DNA of 64,000 nucleotides from an uncultured Bacteroidales bacterium (GCA_949289215.1 CASENC010000007.1:82225-146224); one strand, 5' to 3'; positions 8,101-16,722 are shown, numbered from the stretch's first letter. Translations and numbers: made by a program. Notes: generated by a model not told the origin, from the sequence alone.

Positions 8101-9984
8101 TACCGAACACTTAACGAATTTTACAAGCAAAAAATCCAACAAGTACATATTGTTGGAGAATATGCCAATTTAATGGTGAAAGATTACGGCGCAGCTTTAC
8201 GTTATGTCAAAGATTACTTCCAAATGGACTATAAAAAGTTCATCGCAAAATATTTCAAAGGAGAAAGAATTAGCGAAATACAACGCAACCTCACTCCTGA
8301 AAAATATAAACAACTCTTTGGGCAGCTATCTGAACGTCAAATGGAAATTATTTCCGACAAAAATTCTCGTTGCATTGTCGTTGCAGCCGGACCTGGCAGC
8401 GGGAAAACTAGAGTTCTAGTCCATAAACTTGCCTCTCTGCTACTCCTTGAAGATGTAAAGCACGAACAACTTCTAATGCTGACATTCTCAAGAGCCGCCG
8501 CCACCGAATTTAAACAACGACTGATGGAACTCATTGGTAACGCTGCTCACTTTGTCGAAATAAAAACATTTCACTCATATTGTTTCGACCTTTTGGGTAG
8601 AATAGGAAATCTTGAAGATGCAAAGAATGTAGTTGCAAGAGCTGCCGAAATGATAAACAACGGTGAGGTTGAACCAAATAAAATACGCAAAACGGTACTT
8701 GTCATTGACGAGGCACAAGACATGAGTTCAGAAGAACATTCTCTTGTCAAAGCCTTGATGAATAGCAACGAAGATATGCGTGTGATAGCCGTGGGCGATG
8801 ACGACCAAAACATCTATGAATTCCGTGGATCAAATTCAGGGTATATGTTCCAATTGTCACAAGAACAAGGAAGCAGGTTTATTGAAATGACCGAAAATTA
8901 TCGCAGTGCTCGCCATTTGGTAAATTTTGCCAATGAATTTGCAAAAAACATTGGCAATAGAATGAAATGCACTCCTATTATTTCAATGAGAGATGAAGAT
9001 GGTACAGTAGAGGTAACATACCACCAATCAAAGTATATGTACCAACCGCTTGTTGAAGATTTAATACAACACTGTGGGAAAAATAGCTCTTGCGTACTAA
9101 CACAAACTAATGAAGAGGCTGTAATAACAATAGCTTTGCTGAAAAGGAATGGCATAAACTGCAAACTTATACAATCAATGGACGGATTTCGCTTTTGGAA
9201 CCTGGCGGAAATCAGATATTTATTATCATATATAGACAAACGATTAAATACTCCTGTAATTCCCAACGAATTATGGGAAAATGCAAAATATGCTACTTTT
9301 GCGACTTATGAAAGAAGCCAAAGCCTGCCATATGTAAGACAATGTATCAAATTATTTGAGAAGACCAACAAATCAATATACATCAGCGATTTAAAAGAGT
9401 TTGTGTTTGAATCGTCAATAGAAGATTTCTGCGACATATCAAATGCAAATATCGTGGTATCTACCATTCACAAGGCAAAAGGGCGGGAATTTGACAATGT
9501 TTATATGCTTGTATCCGACAATTATGCCCAAGACTCCAAGCTCATGCGACGATATTATGTAGGCATGACACGTGCAAAAAATAGGTTGTCGATACACACA
9601 AATTGCAAATGCTTCAATCATTCATACACCGACCGTTACATTATCGATCAACACTCATATCCCATGCCCGAAGAAATCGTCCTGCAACTTTCTCACAAGG
9701 ATGTATATTTGGGGTTCTTCAAAGGGCTAAAACGAGATATCTTGGCATTACGAAGTGGTGAACCGCTAAATTACAAAAATCACTTTTTATACAATACATC
9801 GACAAACAAACCAGTAGCAAAATTATCACAAAAAATGCAAACCTCTTTAGCTGAATGGGAAATGCGCGGATATAAGGTAAAATCAGCTTCAGTTCGATTC
9901 ATTGTAGCATGGAAACCAAAGGATGCTCCCAAAGAAGAATCCGAAACTGCTGTACTTTTAGCAGATTTGGTCCTTTCTCTATAA
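5107..9984 (+). CDS. Exonuclease-like / RecQ helicase / UvrD helicase fusion protein
   Basis: This 1625-residue protein carries three DNA-processing modules. Residues 30-170 resemble a DnaQ-type 3'-5' exonuclease (D36-V-E38, then HNIIHHD at 80-86), although the last catalytic motif is not clear. Residues about 270-760 form a superfamily 2 RecQ-type helicase with Walker A TGGGKS (310-315), DEAH (412-415) and QEAGRAGRD. Cysteines in CKNKCIYC just before it may bind zinc. Residues about 1075-1530 form a superfamily 1 UvrD/PcrA helicase with GPGSGKT (1095-1101), DEAQD (1201-1205), a GDDDQNIYEFRG motif, STIHKAKGREFD and YVGMTRAKN. The region between has winged-helix-like RecQ C-terminal features. 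The coding sequence is visibly more A/T-rich than the flanking metabolic genes, hinting at transfer. Similar fusions exist in other bacteria as RecQ family helicases. The role could be repair or anti-phage defence and is not established here. Confidence 0.9.
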   Translation: MSIWNRLIEILNAEDKNNILDSKMSVSNMPHYVIIDVEIGITDHKIHDIGALRDDGAVFHNASKKDFFEFIDKADYICGHNIIHHDAKYLFTDKIVHQHLVDTLYVSPLLFPEHPYHKLVKDDKLINDQINNPVNDCEKARDLLLDEIAQWNSLPEEKRQIFASLLNGIKEFEGFLGIVKAKHITKGLTEQIRNFYNGKICQNADIDMIINRYPCELAYALALIDTTDYRSITPGWILHNYPDVEYVIKLLRHTICKNKCIYCNTKLDVHHNLKIFFGYNQFRTYEGEPLQEQATRAAVEGKSLLAIFPTGGGKSLTFQLPALMEGRSVHGLTVVISPLQSLMKDQVDNLTNRGITDAVTINGMLDPITRALSIQRVQDGEASLLYISPEMLRSKTIERILMARLVTRFVIDEAHCFSSWGQDFRVDYLYIGKFINEYQQKKKCKKPIPISCFTATAKQKVIQDICDYFKKTLNLDLELFASTASRTNLRYSVIYAETDDDKYSNLRGIIAEANCPTIVYVSRTKRTIELATKLTRDGFKALPFNGQMDSDKKIANQDEFMNDNVQIIVATSAFGMGVDKKDVGLVVHYDISDSLENYVQEAGRAGRDPNLNARCYVLYNDNDLDKHFILLNQTKLSISEIQQVWKAVKDLTRQRMNVSCSALEIARQAGWDDSVYDIETRVRTALAALEQSGYLIRGNNVPHVYATGITVRNLDEARKRISTSLLFSNEETENAVRIIKSLISQKYIAKAQSPDSEAESRIDYLADILGLNKYEIISAVERMRQEGILADSKDISAYLLDSGDSERKSQVLLERFAKLEQYILDQISDKPLLTSYKQLNDGAINDGISTSKEKDIRTLLYFLTVKGYTYKKEDTDHNMALCRQTDLETTINRFEKRLEISRFAIEWLYKLVADAENVNEQNKSAVRFSVVELLNNLKSSPHMLFSQLDNLQLEDVEEALLYLSKIGALKLEGGFLVLYNAMNIERLKDNKSRYKIDDYRTLNEFYKQKIQQVHIVGEYANLMVKDYGAALRYVKDYFQMDYKKFIAKYFKGERISEIQRNLTPEKYKQLFGQLSERQMEIISDKNSRCIVVAAGPGSGKTRVLVHKLASLLLLEDVKHEQLLMLTFSRAAATEFKQRLMELIGNAAHFVEIKTFHSYCFDLLGRIGNLEDAKNVVARAAEMINNGEVEPNKIRKTVLVIDEAQDMSSEEHSLVKALMNSNEDMRVIAVGDDDQNIYEFRGSNSGYMFQLSQEQGSRFIEMTENYRSARHLVNFANEFAKNIGNRMKCTPIISMRDEDGTVEVTYHQSKYMYQPLVEDLIQHCGKNSSCVLTQTNEEAVITIALLKRNGINCKLIQSMDGFRFWNLAEIRYLLSYIDKRLNTPVIPNELWENAKYATFATYERSQSLPYVRQCIKLFEKTNKSIYISDLKEFVFESSIEDFCDISNANIVVSTIHKAKGREFDNVYMLVSDNYAQDSKLMRRYYVGMTRAKNRLSIHTNCKCFNHSYTDRYIIDQHSYPMPEEIVLQLSHKDVYLGFFKGLKRDILALRSGEPLNYKNHFLYNTSTNKPVAKLSQKMQTSLAEWEMRGYKVKSASVRFIVAWKPKDAPKEESETAVLLADLVLSL

Positions 9985-10073
9985 CAAAAATAAAATTCTG
10001 AATTTGCAACAAACGCAAGCTCAGAAAGGCATAATAAATACGCTCATATACGGGCATTTTCAATAGATTTCTG

Positions 10074-10081
10074 TAATTTTG
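10074..10081 (+). promoter_or_regulatory. Predicted -7 element upstream of the FucP-like gene
   Basis: TAATTTTG matches the Bacteroidetes -7 consensus and lies 24 bases before the ATG at 10106. No good -33 element is seen. The TTG at 10079 overlaps this element, which argues against using it as an upstream start codon. Confidence 0.45.
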
Positions 10082-10105
10082 CACCGAATTAATCAATCAT
10101 TAACC

Positions 10106-11335
10106 ATGCAACAAAAGGCAAACCATTCGACAAAAATAGGCTTGGTAGCCCGACAATACATCTTTCCATTTGTTTTGATAACCATGCTTTTCTTCCTGTG
10201 GGGAGGTGCACGTGCCGTAATGGACGTGCTTAACAAGCATTTCCAACTCACCATGGACGTGTCGAAAACCCATTCGGCCCTTATGCAAGCCGTGGTATAT
10301 GGAGCATATTTCCTGATGGCACTGCCTGCCGGACTGATGATACGCCGCCTGGGCACCCGTATCGGTGTAATTATCGGGCTGCTGCTATTCGGCGGAGGCT
10401 CATTGCTTTTTCTGCCCATAAGCGACAATGTCGTCTTTGAATATGTCTTATTGCCTCTGTTCATCATAGGATGCGGACTGGTCATTCTTGAAACCGCTGC
10501 CAATCCCTATGTTACGCTGCTCGGCGATCCTCGCACTTCGGCAGGAAGGCTCAATTTGGCACAGTCGTTCAACGGGCTTGGAAGCATATTGGGAGTGCTG
10601 CTCGGCGGCCAATTCTTCTTTGCCGAACGCGGCGGTGAAGTTGCCGACATTGCTGTTCCTTATTCCATTATCGGCATCATAGTGCTGATAGTCGCCATTT
10701 GCTTCACCAGGATAAAATTACCCGAACTGGTGACTGCCGAAAACGATGCCAACCACGGGCAGGCCGTGCGCACGAAACTGGGCGGATACTTTTTCTTCGG
10801 CTTCGCCGCTCTTATATGTTACGAGATTTCAGAGATATCAATCAATACATTTTTCATCAACTACATGACCGATGACGGCTTCCTCACCCCCAACACGGCA
10901 TCGTTGCTGTTGTCGATAGGCGGTTTAGGGCTGTTCATGGTGGGACGGTTTACCGGCAGCGCACTGATGAGCCGTGTACGTTCCGAAAAGATATTGCTCA
11001 TTTGCGCCATCGGCACTGTAGCCATGATGCTGCTTACCGTTTCTCCTCTCGGGGTGGTATCGAAGTGTGCCGTCATCGTGTGTTATGTGTTTGAAAGCAT
11101 CATGTTCCCTACGATTTTCGCGCTGGCAATTTCCCGGCTTGGCAACCTCACCGAGCGGGCTTCGTCGATACTTATGATGAGTGTCGTTGGCGGAGCCATA
11201 GGCCCGTTGGCTATGGGATGGGTGGGAGATAATTTTTCCATCACGGCCGCATTTGCAGTTCCTCTCGCAGGCTTTATCGTCGTACTTGCATTTGCCTGGC
11301 ATTCATTCCTTAAATCAAAACATCAACTGGCATGA
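10106..11335 (+). CDS. fucP: Sugar MFS transporter, FucP-like (L-fucose:H+ symporter family)
   Basis: This 409-residue inner-membrane protein has twelve predicted hydrophobic segments of the major facilitator superfamily. The pattern FPFVLITMLFFLWG near the N-terminus, the ETAANPY segment and LGDPRTSAGRLNLAQSFNGLGS are hallmarks of the FHS/FucP subfamily, which imports fucose, galactose or glucose with protons. The ATG at 10106 is preferred over a TTG nine codons upstream, which would fall inside the promoter. Its end overlaps the rlmH start as ATGA, so the two are translationally coupled. The substrate is not certain; fucO 7 kb away is compatible with fucose. Confidence 0.85.
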   Translation: MQQKANHSTKIGLVARQYIFPFVLITMLFFLWGGARAVMDVLNKHFQLTMDVSKTHSALMQAVVYGAYFLMALPAGLMIRRLGTRIGVIIGLLLFGGGSLLFLPISDNVVFEYVLLPLFIIGCGLVILETAANPYVTLLGDPRTSAGRLNLAQSFNGLGSILGVLLGGQFFFAERGGEVADIAVPYSIIGIIVLIVAICFTRIKLPELVTAENDANHGQAVRTKLGGYFFFGFAALICYEISEISINTFFINYMTDDGFLTPNTASLLLSIGGLGLFMVGRFTGSALMSRVRSEKILLICAIGTVAMMLLTVSPLGVVSKCAVIVCYVFESIMFPTIFALAISRLGNLTERASSILMMSVVGGAIGPLAMGWVGDNFSITAAFAVPLAGFIVVLAFAWHSFLKSKHQLA

Positions 11336-11805
11336 AAATACTGCTCATAACCGTGGGGAAGACCACCACAAAATTCCTCTCGGAAGGTATTGCAGAATAT
11401 TGCAAACGCATATCGCGCTATTTGCCTTTTGAAATAAAATGCGTGAGCGATGCAAAAAACACACGCAACCTGAGTGAAATTCAACAAAAACAAAAAGAAG
11501 GGAACTTGATACTAGCCTCAATTGCACCCCAAGATTATGTAGTACTGCTTGACGAACACGGCAAAGAGTTCACATCCCGGGAATTTGCCGCATACATCGA
11601 GCGTAAAATGCAGACGGTTCCCAAGCAGTTGATATTCGTCATAGGCGGTCCATACGGTTTCTCTGAAGAAGTTGTTGCCCGGTCAAACGAGAAGATTTCA
11701 TTATCGAAAATGACATTTTCGCATGAAATGGTACGAATGTTCTTCACAGAACAATTATATCGAGCCATGACTATAATCAACAACGAGCCATATCACCACG
11801 ATTAA
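11332..11805 (+). CDS. rlmH: 23S rRNA (pseudouridine-1915-N3)-methyltransferase RlmH
   Basis: This 157-residue SPOUT-class methyltransferase methylates N3 of pseudouridine 1915 in helix 69 of 23S rRNA using S-adenosylmethionine. The C-terminal trefoil-knot motifs are clear: LDEHGKEFTS, VIGGPYGF and EQLYRAMTIINNEPYHH. Length is standard. The start overlaps the stop of the upstream transporter by four bases. Its 3' end overlaps the 3' end of hemW, which comes from the other strand. Confidence 0.96.
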   Translation: MKILLITVGKTTTKFLSEGIAEYCKRISRYLPFEIKCVSDAKNTRNLSEIQQKQKEGNLILASIAPQDYVVLLDEHGKEFTSREFAAYIERKMQTVPKQLIFVIGGPYGFSEEVVARSNEKISLSKMTFSHEMVRMFFTEQLYRAMTIINNEPYHHD

Positions 11806-12938
11806 CCCTCGACATACATCAATTCCCTGATAACCATATCGGCAAGCATCACACCACGACGGCTTAGGCGATATATCTCGCCCGTACGTTCCATCAAGCC
11901 GATTTTAATAAAACGCTCTGCCACTGTGATAAAATGGCTGTAATATGGTTCACCATATTCGAACCTAATCAATGAAACATCAATACCGCTACTTGTACGC
12001 AGCCTCAGCATAATTTCCTCGTCATACTTCTCGCCAATGCACTCTTCCTCGGCAACAGTCGCCGTTTTGCCATCACCGATAAGCGATATATATGATTTTA
12101 TATTATCAGGATTATAACACCTTATGCCATGTATATAGCTATGAGCCGAAGCCCCAATGCCCAAATATGCAGTTTTATTCCAATAATTTGAATTGTGCCT
12201 GGAATAACACCCGGGCAGAGCGAAATTAGATATTTCATAATGCTCATAGCCGTTGTCAGCAAGAGTTTCCACCATTGATTCATACATTTTTACACATATG
12301 GCATCGTCAACCTCCCTGATTTCATCATTGTCCAACATTCGGCTCAAGCGAGTTCCCTCCTCATAACTTAAATTATAACACGAGAGATGCTTCGGCCTCA
12401 ATCGCATAGCCATATCAAGCGACTGCCGCCACGTCGGCATGGTTTGCCCGGGAATACCATATATTAAATCGATGCTCACATTGTCTATACCACAGTCTGT
12501 TATCGTCTCATAAGCACGTAATGCTTGCTCAGCATTATGCCGACGGTTAAGGAATTCCAATTCGCTATCGACAAAACTCTGCACACCCATGCTGACACGG
12601 TTTATGCCCGACCGACGGTACTCGCCTATCACAACTGCCGACACATCGTCGGGGTTGACTTCTATAGTAAATTCTTCAACACTGCTTAAATCGAAACTGT
12701 TATCCAATTCGCCAATGATGCGCTGCAACTGCCCTGTCGGCAAAAGCGATGGCGTGCCTCCACCGATATACACCGTCCGTACCGTCTCGCCTTGCAATTC
12801 GCCACACCTCAAGTCCATCTCGCGGCACAGTGCCTCCACGTAACTTTCCACAACACCAGGCTTCGCAGCCACCGAGTAGAAATCACAATATATGCACTTC
12901 CTTTTACAAAAAGGTATATGAATGTATATTCCGGCCAT
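11802..12938 (-). CDS. hemW: Radical SAM heme chaperone HemW
   Basis: This 378-residue HemN-like radical SAM protein binds heme and is thought to deliver it to respiratory enzymes. It is distinguished from true coproporphyrinogen dehydrogenase by a shorter N-terminus. The [4Fe-4S] motif C11-x3-C15-x2-C18 is followed by Asp-Phe; GGGTPS and the HemN C-terminal domain are present. The ATG at 12938 is chosen because a start ten codons further upstream would lie inside the dnaA terminator hairpin, and family members begin close to IYIHIPFC. It lies directly downstream of dnaA on the same strand. The 3' end overlaps rlmH by four bases. Confidence 0.92.
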   Translation of the reverse strand: MAGIYIHIPFCKRKCIYCDFYSVAAKPGVVESYVEALCREMDLRCGELQGETVRTVYIGGGTPSLLPTGQLQRIIGELDNSFDLSSVEEFTIEVNPDDVSAVVIGEYRRSGINRVSMGVQSFVDSELEFLNRRHNAEQALRAYETITDCGIDNVSIDLIYGIPGQTMPTWRQSLDMAMRLRPKHLSCYNLSYEEGTRLSRMLDNDEIREVDDAICVKMYESMVETLADNGYEHYEISNFALPGCYSRHNSNYWNKTAYLGIGASAHSYIHGIRCYNPDNIKSYISLIGDGKTATVAEEECIGEKYDEEIMLRLRTSSGIDVSLIRFEYGEPYYSHFITVAERFIKIGLMERTGEIYRLSRRGVMLADMVIRELMYVEG

Positions 12939-12950
12939 AAATATAAAAAA

Positions 12951-12976
12951 ATTGCCCGTTTTTTTCATCGGGCAAT
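12951..12976 (-). terminator. Terminator of dnaA
   Basis: On the minus strand the 8-bp stem ATTGCCCG/CGGGCAAT with an A-rich loop is followed by a run of T. It starts 8 bases after the dnaA stop codon and separates dnaA from hemW. Confidence 0.75.
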
Positions 12977-12984
12977 TTTATCAA

Positions 12985-14385
12985 TTATTTCTTTAATTCT
13001 CCTTCCATTATTGCCATATCTTCGCGCAGCTGCTTTTCCAGTGCCATACGCTGCTCGATTGTACTACAAGCATACAATACTGTGGCATGATTGCGCGACA
13101 ACCGCACCCCTATATTAGTCGATGACATGGGTGTATATTTCTTTGCAAGGTACATTACCACCTGCCTTGCATCCGAAATCTCACGTTTACGCGATTTGCT
13201 ATACAATAAATCGCTGTTTATGTTATAATAATTGCAAACAGTTTCGGCAATGAGGTCGAAAGTCACCTGGCGCTTCGACACTTTCACGGCATTTGCCATA
13301 ACGGCACGAGCCAAGTCCATCGATATTTCCTGGTTCAACATGGTGGCATGAGCAAGCAGCGACACCACTATGCCTTCAAGCTCCCTGATGCTGTCGGTTA
13401 CGTTGGCTGCAATGTAATCAAGTATGTCATCGGCAATCGACAACCCGTCCTGACGTGCACGCATGGCAAGCACTTCACGGCGCAATTCATAGTCGGGGGC
13501 ACCGAGCTCCACGGTCATACCCCACTTGAAACGGGAAATCAACCGTGGCACCATTCCGTCCATATCCACCGGGCGACAATCGCTCGACATTATCAATTGC
13601 TTTTGGTTTTGATGCAAGTGATTAAATATGTGGAAGAATGTATTCTGTGTGGCAGTCTTCCCCGCAAGATCCTGAATATCATCAATTATAAGCACATCGA
13701 TGCTTTGATAAAAATTGATGAATTCGTTGACCTTATTGTTACGCACCGCCGTGGTATATTGGTTTTCAAATACCCTCGCAGTGATATACAACACGCGGCT
13801 GCGCGGATTTACCTCCTTGAAACGAATACCTATGGCTTCGATCAAATGCGTCTTACCTACGCCTGTCGGGCCGAACACAAACAACGGGTTGAACGTCTTG
13901 CAATGAGGGTCATTGGCTATCGCTTTACCAATGCTCACTGCAAGTTTATTGCTCATGCTGTCACAATAGTTGCCAAAAGTATATTTCGGGTTCAATTGGG
14001 GATCAATGTCACCGTAATCCACTTTATTAAATGGATTACCCACTTGCTGTTGCGACTGTTCAAGGCGGTTCTTGATTACAGGGCTCTCCTTGGGACTTTC
14101 AAGCGACACTTGAGATCCGGGATCCTTGTTTACTACATTAAAATTAAACGTAACTTTGAAATCCGGACCAAACACGCGTTCAAACGCCTTGCTCATCAAG
14201 GAGTAAAACTTGCTTTCTATTTGCTCTGCAAAAAACAAAGACGGCACATGGAGTAAAATACGATTATTCTCAAACCCCTGGTATTCCAAAGGTTCAAACC
14301 ATGCGCGATAATGTTCGGGCGACACATTATCTTGGAAAAGTTTCAGGCACTTTTCCCATCTTGTATCTTGCTGTGCGTTCATCAC
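12985..14385 (-). CDS. dnaA: Chromosomal replication initiator protein DnaA
   Basis: This 466-residue protein initiates chromosome replication by binding DnaA boxes and melting the origin. Domain I (about 1-85) is followed by a short linker. The AAA+ domain has Walker A GPTGVGKT (172-179) and Walker B IIDDIQ (Asp235-Asp236). The C-terminal helix-turn-helix contains the DnaA signature region around SRNHATVLYACSTI. Length is typical for Bacteroidetes. A strong terminator follows. The upstream intergenic region does not show a convincing cluster of DnaA boxes, so the origin may be elsewhere. Confidence 0.97.
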   Translation of the reverse strand: MMNAQQDTRWEKCLKLFQDNVSPEHYRAWFEPLEYQGFENNRILLHVPSLFFAEQIESKFYSLMSKAFERVFGPDFKVTFNFNVVNKDPGSQVSLESPKESPVIKNRLEQSQQQVGNPFNKVDYGDIDPQLNPKYTFGNYCDSMSNKLAVSIGKAIANDPHCKTFNPLFVFGPTGVGKTHLIEAIGIRFKEVNPRSRVLYITARVFENQYTTAVRNNKVNEFINFYQSIDVLIIDDIQDLAGKTATQNTFFHIFNHLHQNQKQLIMSSDCRPVDMDGMVPRLISRFKWGMTVELGAPDYELRREVLAMRARQDGLSIADDILDYIAANVTDSIRELEGIVVSLLAHATMLNQEISMDLARAVMANAVKVSKRQVTFDLIAETVCNYYNINSDLLYSKSRKREISDARQVVMYLAKKYTPMSSTNIGVRLSRNHATVLYACSTIEQRMALEKQLREDMAIMEGELKK

Positions 14386-14729
14386 AATGTTGCTATGATT
14401 ATAGTTTTTCGACTACAAAATTTCACAAAAAATTCGACATAAAAAAATTGTTACTTTCTTGTTATTTTAGATATTGTTATAACATATCTGAAACACAAGC
14501 GATTGAACAAGCACCGTTTTTATGGTTACACTTTTGTCGCTTTCTTTTTGCCAATGCCTTATATCTCAATGTGCTACAACACAAATCTCGGTCAATCACA
14601 CACACCCATCCCGTTCTGCATATACGCTAAAAACCACCTAACTATTAATCTTGTGCAACATTTATACAAGGTGGGGCTTATTTAGAATAATTCCAAATAA
14701 GCCCCATTCTGCACCATTTAGACCATATA
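14386..14729. other. Intergenic region between dnaA and mlaD
   Basis: This 344-base A/T-rich region should contain the dnaA promoter, although no clean TAnnTTTG was found. Only a weak match to a DnaA box (TTATACAAG at 14662) was seen. The right part holds the hairpin listed separately. No RNA gene was recognised. Confidence 0.5.
14673..14705 (-). terminator. Perfect 11-bp inverted repeat downstream of mlaD
   Basis: GGGGCTTATTT (14673-14683) and its exact complement (14695-14705) enclose an 11-base loop. It lies 25 bases beyond the mlaD stop codon on the minus strand. No T-run follows on either strand, so it may act as an RNA 3' stabiliser as well as a terminator. Confidence 0.5.
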
Positions 14730-15617
14730 TCAAAATACTTTTATGGTCACATATCGCTTGGGATTTTTCTTTATATCTATAAAGAGCGAATCAAGGCTCA
14801 TAACTGCACCGTCAAGATGGTCATAAAGACCTCGTTCGTTCAGCAACAATCCAAGGCTCGACTCGGTACTGTTTAACTTTGCTGTCATTTCATTCAACTG
14901 CGATACAGTTGCATTGATATTAGTAACCGTTGAATCAATAGGCATATCGCTCAATTTTGCCGACAGCCCGGTCAGGTTGCCCGATATACTGTCAAGGTTT
15001 GCGGTAACACCTTCCACATTGCCCATTATAGCCGGCAACATTTGCGACAATTCCCGGCTGCTTGCTTCCAAGTTAGCCGTTATTTCATCTATCCGTCCAA
15101 CCGATTGCTGTAATGCCGGATTATTGACAACGGCATTCAACCCCGTGAGTATGCTGTCCACCTTTGGCAACAATTCAGCCACACTTGGCAACAGCTCTCC
15201 ACCCACTTTGTCCATCATCCCGATGGCATTTTCTCCGGGTATTTTGCCACCTACTTCATAATAAGTGTCACTCTGTGCCAGTTCGAGTTGTATTTGTGCG
15301 GTTCCGAGCAAGTCGGTTGCAAGTACGGCTTTCGACCCCGTAGGTATGCGCAAGTCTTTCTCAAGCCCGAGCAGGACCACAAGCGCACCGGTATTGTAAT
15401 CATAATTTATTTCTCTCACCAATCCTATCTGATAACCATTGATGGTAACAGGAGCCGAGTCGGTAAGCCCGTTCACATTATCAAATTCCACATAGTAGAA
15501 ATTTGCCGGTTTGAACAAATTCACACCTTTTAAATACTCTATACCCCAAAACAGGACAGCCAGACTTACTATGACAGCAATGGCTATTTTTACCTCTTTT
15601 GAAAAAAATTTCTTCAT
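14730..15617 (-). CDS. mlaD: MlaD/MCE-domain lipid transport protein
   Basis: This 295-residue protein has one N-terminal membrane segment (about 9-26) and one MCE domain (about 38-118). A long amphipathic C-terminal region rich in Leu, Asn and Ser resembles the coiled region of MlaD-type substrate-binding subunits. These proteins act in the periplasm with the MlaE permease and MlaF ATPase to move phospholipids between the membranes. Matching mlaF and mlaE genes are at 19756-21287, separated by five kilobases. The gene follows the amidase gene by 12 bases, so the two form an operon. Confidence 0.88.
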   Translation of the reverse strand: MKKFFSKEVKIAIAVIVSLAVLFWGIEYLKGVNLFKPANFYYVEFDNVNGLTDSAPVTINGYQIGLVREINYDYNTGALVVLLGLEKDLRIPTGSKAVLATDLLGTAQIQLELAQSDTYYEVGGKIPGENAIGMMDKVGGELLPSVAELLPKVDSILTGLNAVVNNPALQQSVGRIDEITANLEASSRELSQMLPAIMGNVEGVTANLDSISGNLTGLSAKLSDMPIDSTVTNINATVSQLNEMTAKLNSTESSLGLLLNERGLYDHLDGAVMSLDSLFIDIKKNPKRYVTIKVF

Positions 15618-15629
15618 ATATTCTTCTAA

Positions 15630-16697
15630 TTACTCAAGTTTTCCGTCTTTATATTTCACAATAAAGGCATCTTTAAATTTACGCTTTACGCTGCGCAATA
15701 TCTTTGTGGCCTCGTCGAAATCGGCAGTCGAGCCATATGTGTACTTATATATACGCCCGTCCTTATACCGCTCCACTCCTTTGAGGCCTTTAAACTCACC
15801 GGAGTTTGCCGGCAACTTGGAACGTCCCGCCAATATTTGTATCTTATATACCACTTCATCTTTTTTTACCGTGGTGGCCTTTGCTTTTTCGGGCTTTTTT
15901 TCAGGTTCAAACTGTCCGGCCTTTGCAGCATGACTACCCTTCCGATACTCTACAAGGGCGTTATACAACGATTCGGCCAATTCTTCTTGCCCTTCTTCCG
16001 ATGCCATGAATTTTTCCTGCGTAGGATTGCATATGAAATCAAGTTCCACAAGCACCGATGGCATGGCAGTTTCCCTTATCACCAAGAAACCGGCCTGCCG
16101 CACCCCGCGGTCAACGCGCCCAGCCGTAGCCACAAATTCCTTCTGCAACGCCGAGGCAAAATTCACGCTTTGCTCCAAATAATGGTTCTGGTATATTTCA
16201 TTTATTATATATGATTCTGCCGAATTAGGATCAAAGCCCTTATAAGTGGTGGTGTAATCCTCTTCAAGCGAAATCACCGAGTTTTCGCGCATAGCCACCT
16301 CAAGATTGTCTTCGGTGCGATGCAACCCCAAAGTGTAAGTCGCCGTTCCTTTTATGGTTTTGCGGTTCTTATTCCTTTTATCCAGTGAATTGGTGTGTAT
16401 CGACACAAACAAATCCCCCTTGGCGGCATTCGCTATGTTGGCACGCTCTTGCAGGGGAACAAATTTATCACGCCTGCGCGTATATACCACCTCGGCATCT
16501 TTCATTCGTTCCTCCACAAGTTCTCCGAATTTCAGGGCCACTTCAAGGTTGATATTCTTCTCATAATTATTCACACCGGGTGCGCCCACATCTTTTCCAC
16601 CGTGACCGGGGTCAATAACTAATACAAAATTGTCGTCTTCGGCCATACACGGGAAAAAAAACACACACAATATGATAAATAAAGCAAATTTGCTCAT
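15630..16697 (-). CDS. N-acetylmuramoyl-L-alanine amidase with SPOR domain
   Basis: This 355-residue exported AmiC-type enzyme cleaves the amide bond between muramic acid and the stem peptide during cell separation and peptidoglycan turnover. A signal peptide ends near residue 19. The Amidase_3 domain has zinc ligands His32 (DPGHGG), Glu46 and His102 (SIHTNS), with a later catalytic Glu in VELDFI. Residues about 282-355 form a SPOR-like domain that would target it to septal glycan strands lacking stem peptides. It is cotranscribed with mlaD; this pairing occurs in other Bacteroidetes. Confidence 0.92.
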   Translation of the reverse strand: MSKFALFIILCVFFFPCMAEDDNFVLVIDPGHGGKDVGAPGVNNYEKNINLEVALKFGELVEERMKDAEVVYTRRRDKFVPLQERANIANAAKGDLFVSIHTNSLDKRNKNRKTIKGTATYTLGLHRTEDNLEVAMRENSVISLEEDYTTTYKGFDPNSAESYIINEIYQNHYLEQSVNFASALQKEFVATAGRVDRGVRQAGFLVIRETAMPSVLVELDFICNPTQEKFMASEEGQEELAESLYNALVEYRKGSHAAKAGQFEPEKKPEKAKATTVKKDEVVYKIQILAGRSKLPANSGEFKGLKGVERYKDGRIYKYTYGSTADFDEATKILRSVKRKFKDAFIVKYKDGKLE

Positions 16698-16722
16698 ATC
16701 GAAATTTCGGTAAAATCAGTTG

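Noticed and set aside
13348-14256. 302-codon reading frame antisense to dnaA
   Set aside because: It is a shadow of the dnaA coding sequence without motifs or expression signals.
14386-14729. Chromosomal origin next to dnaA
   Set aside because: Only one weak DnaA-box-like match was found, with no cluster and no typical unwinding element arrangement.
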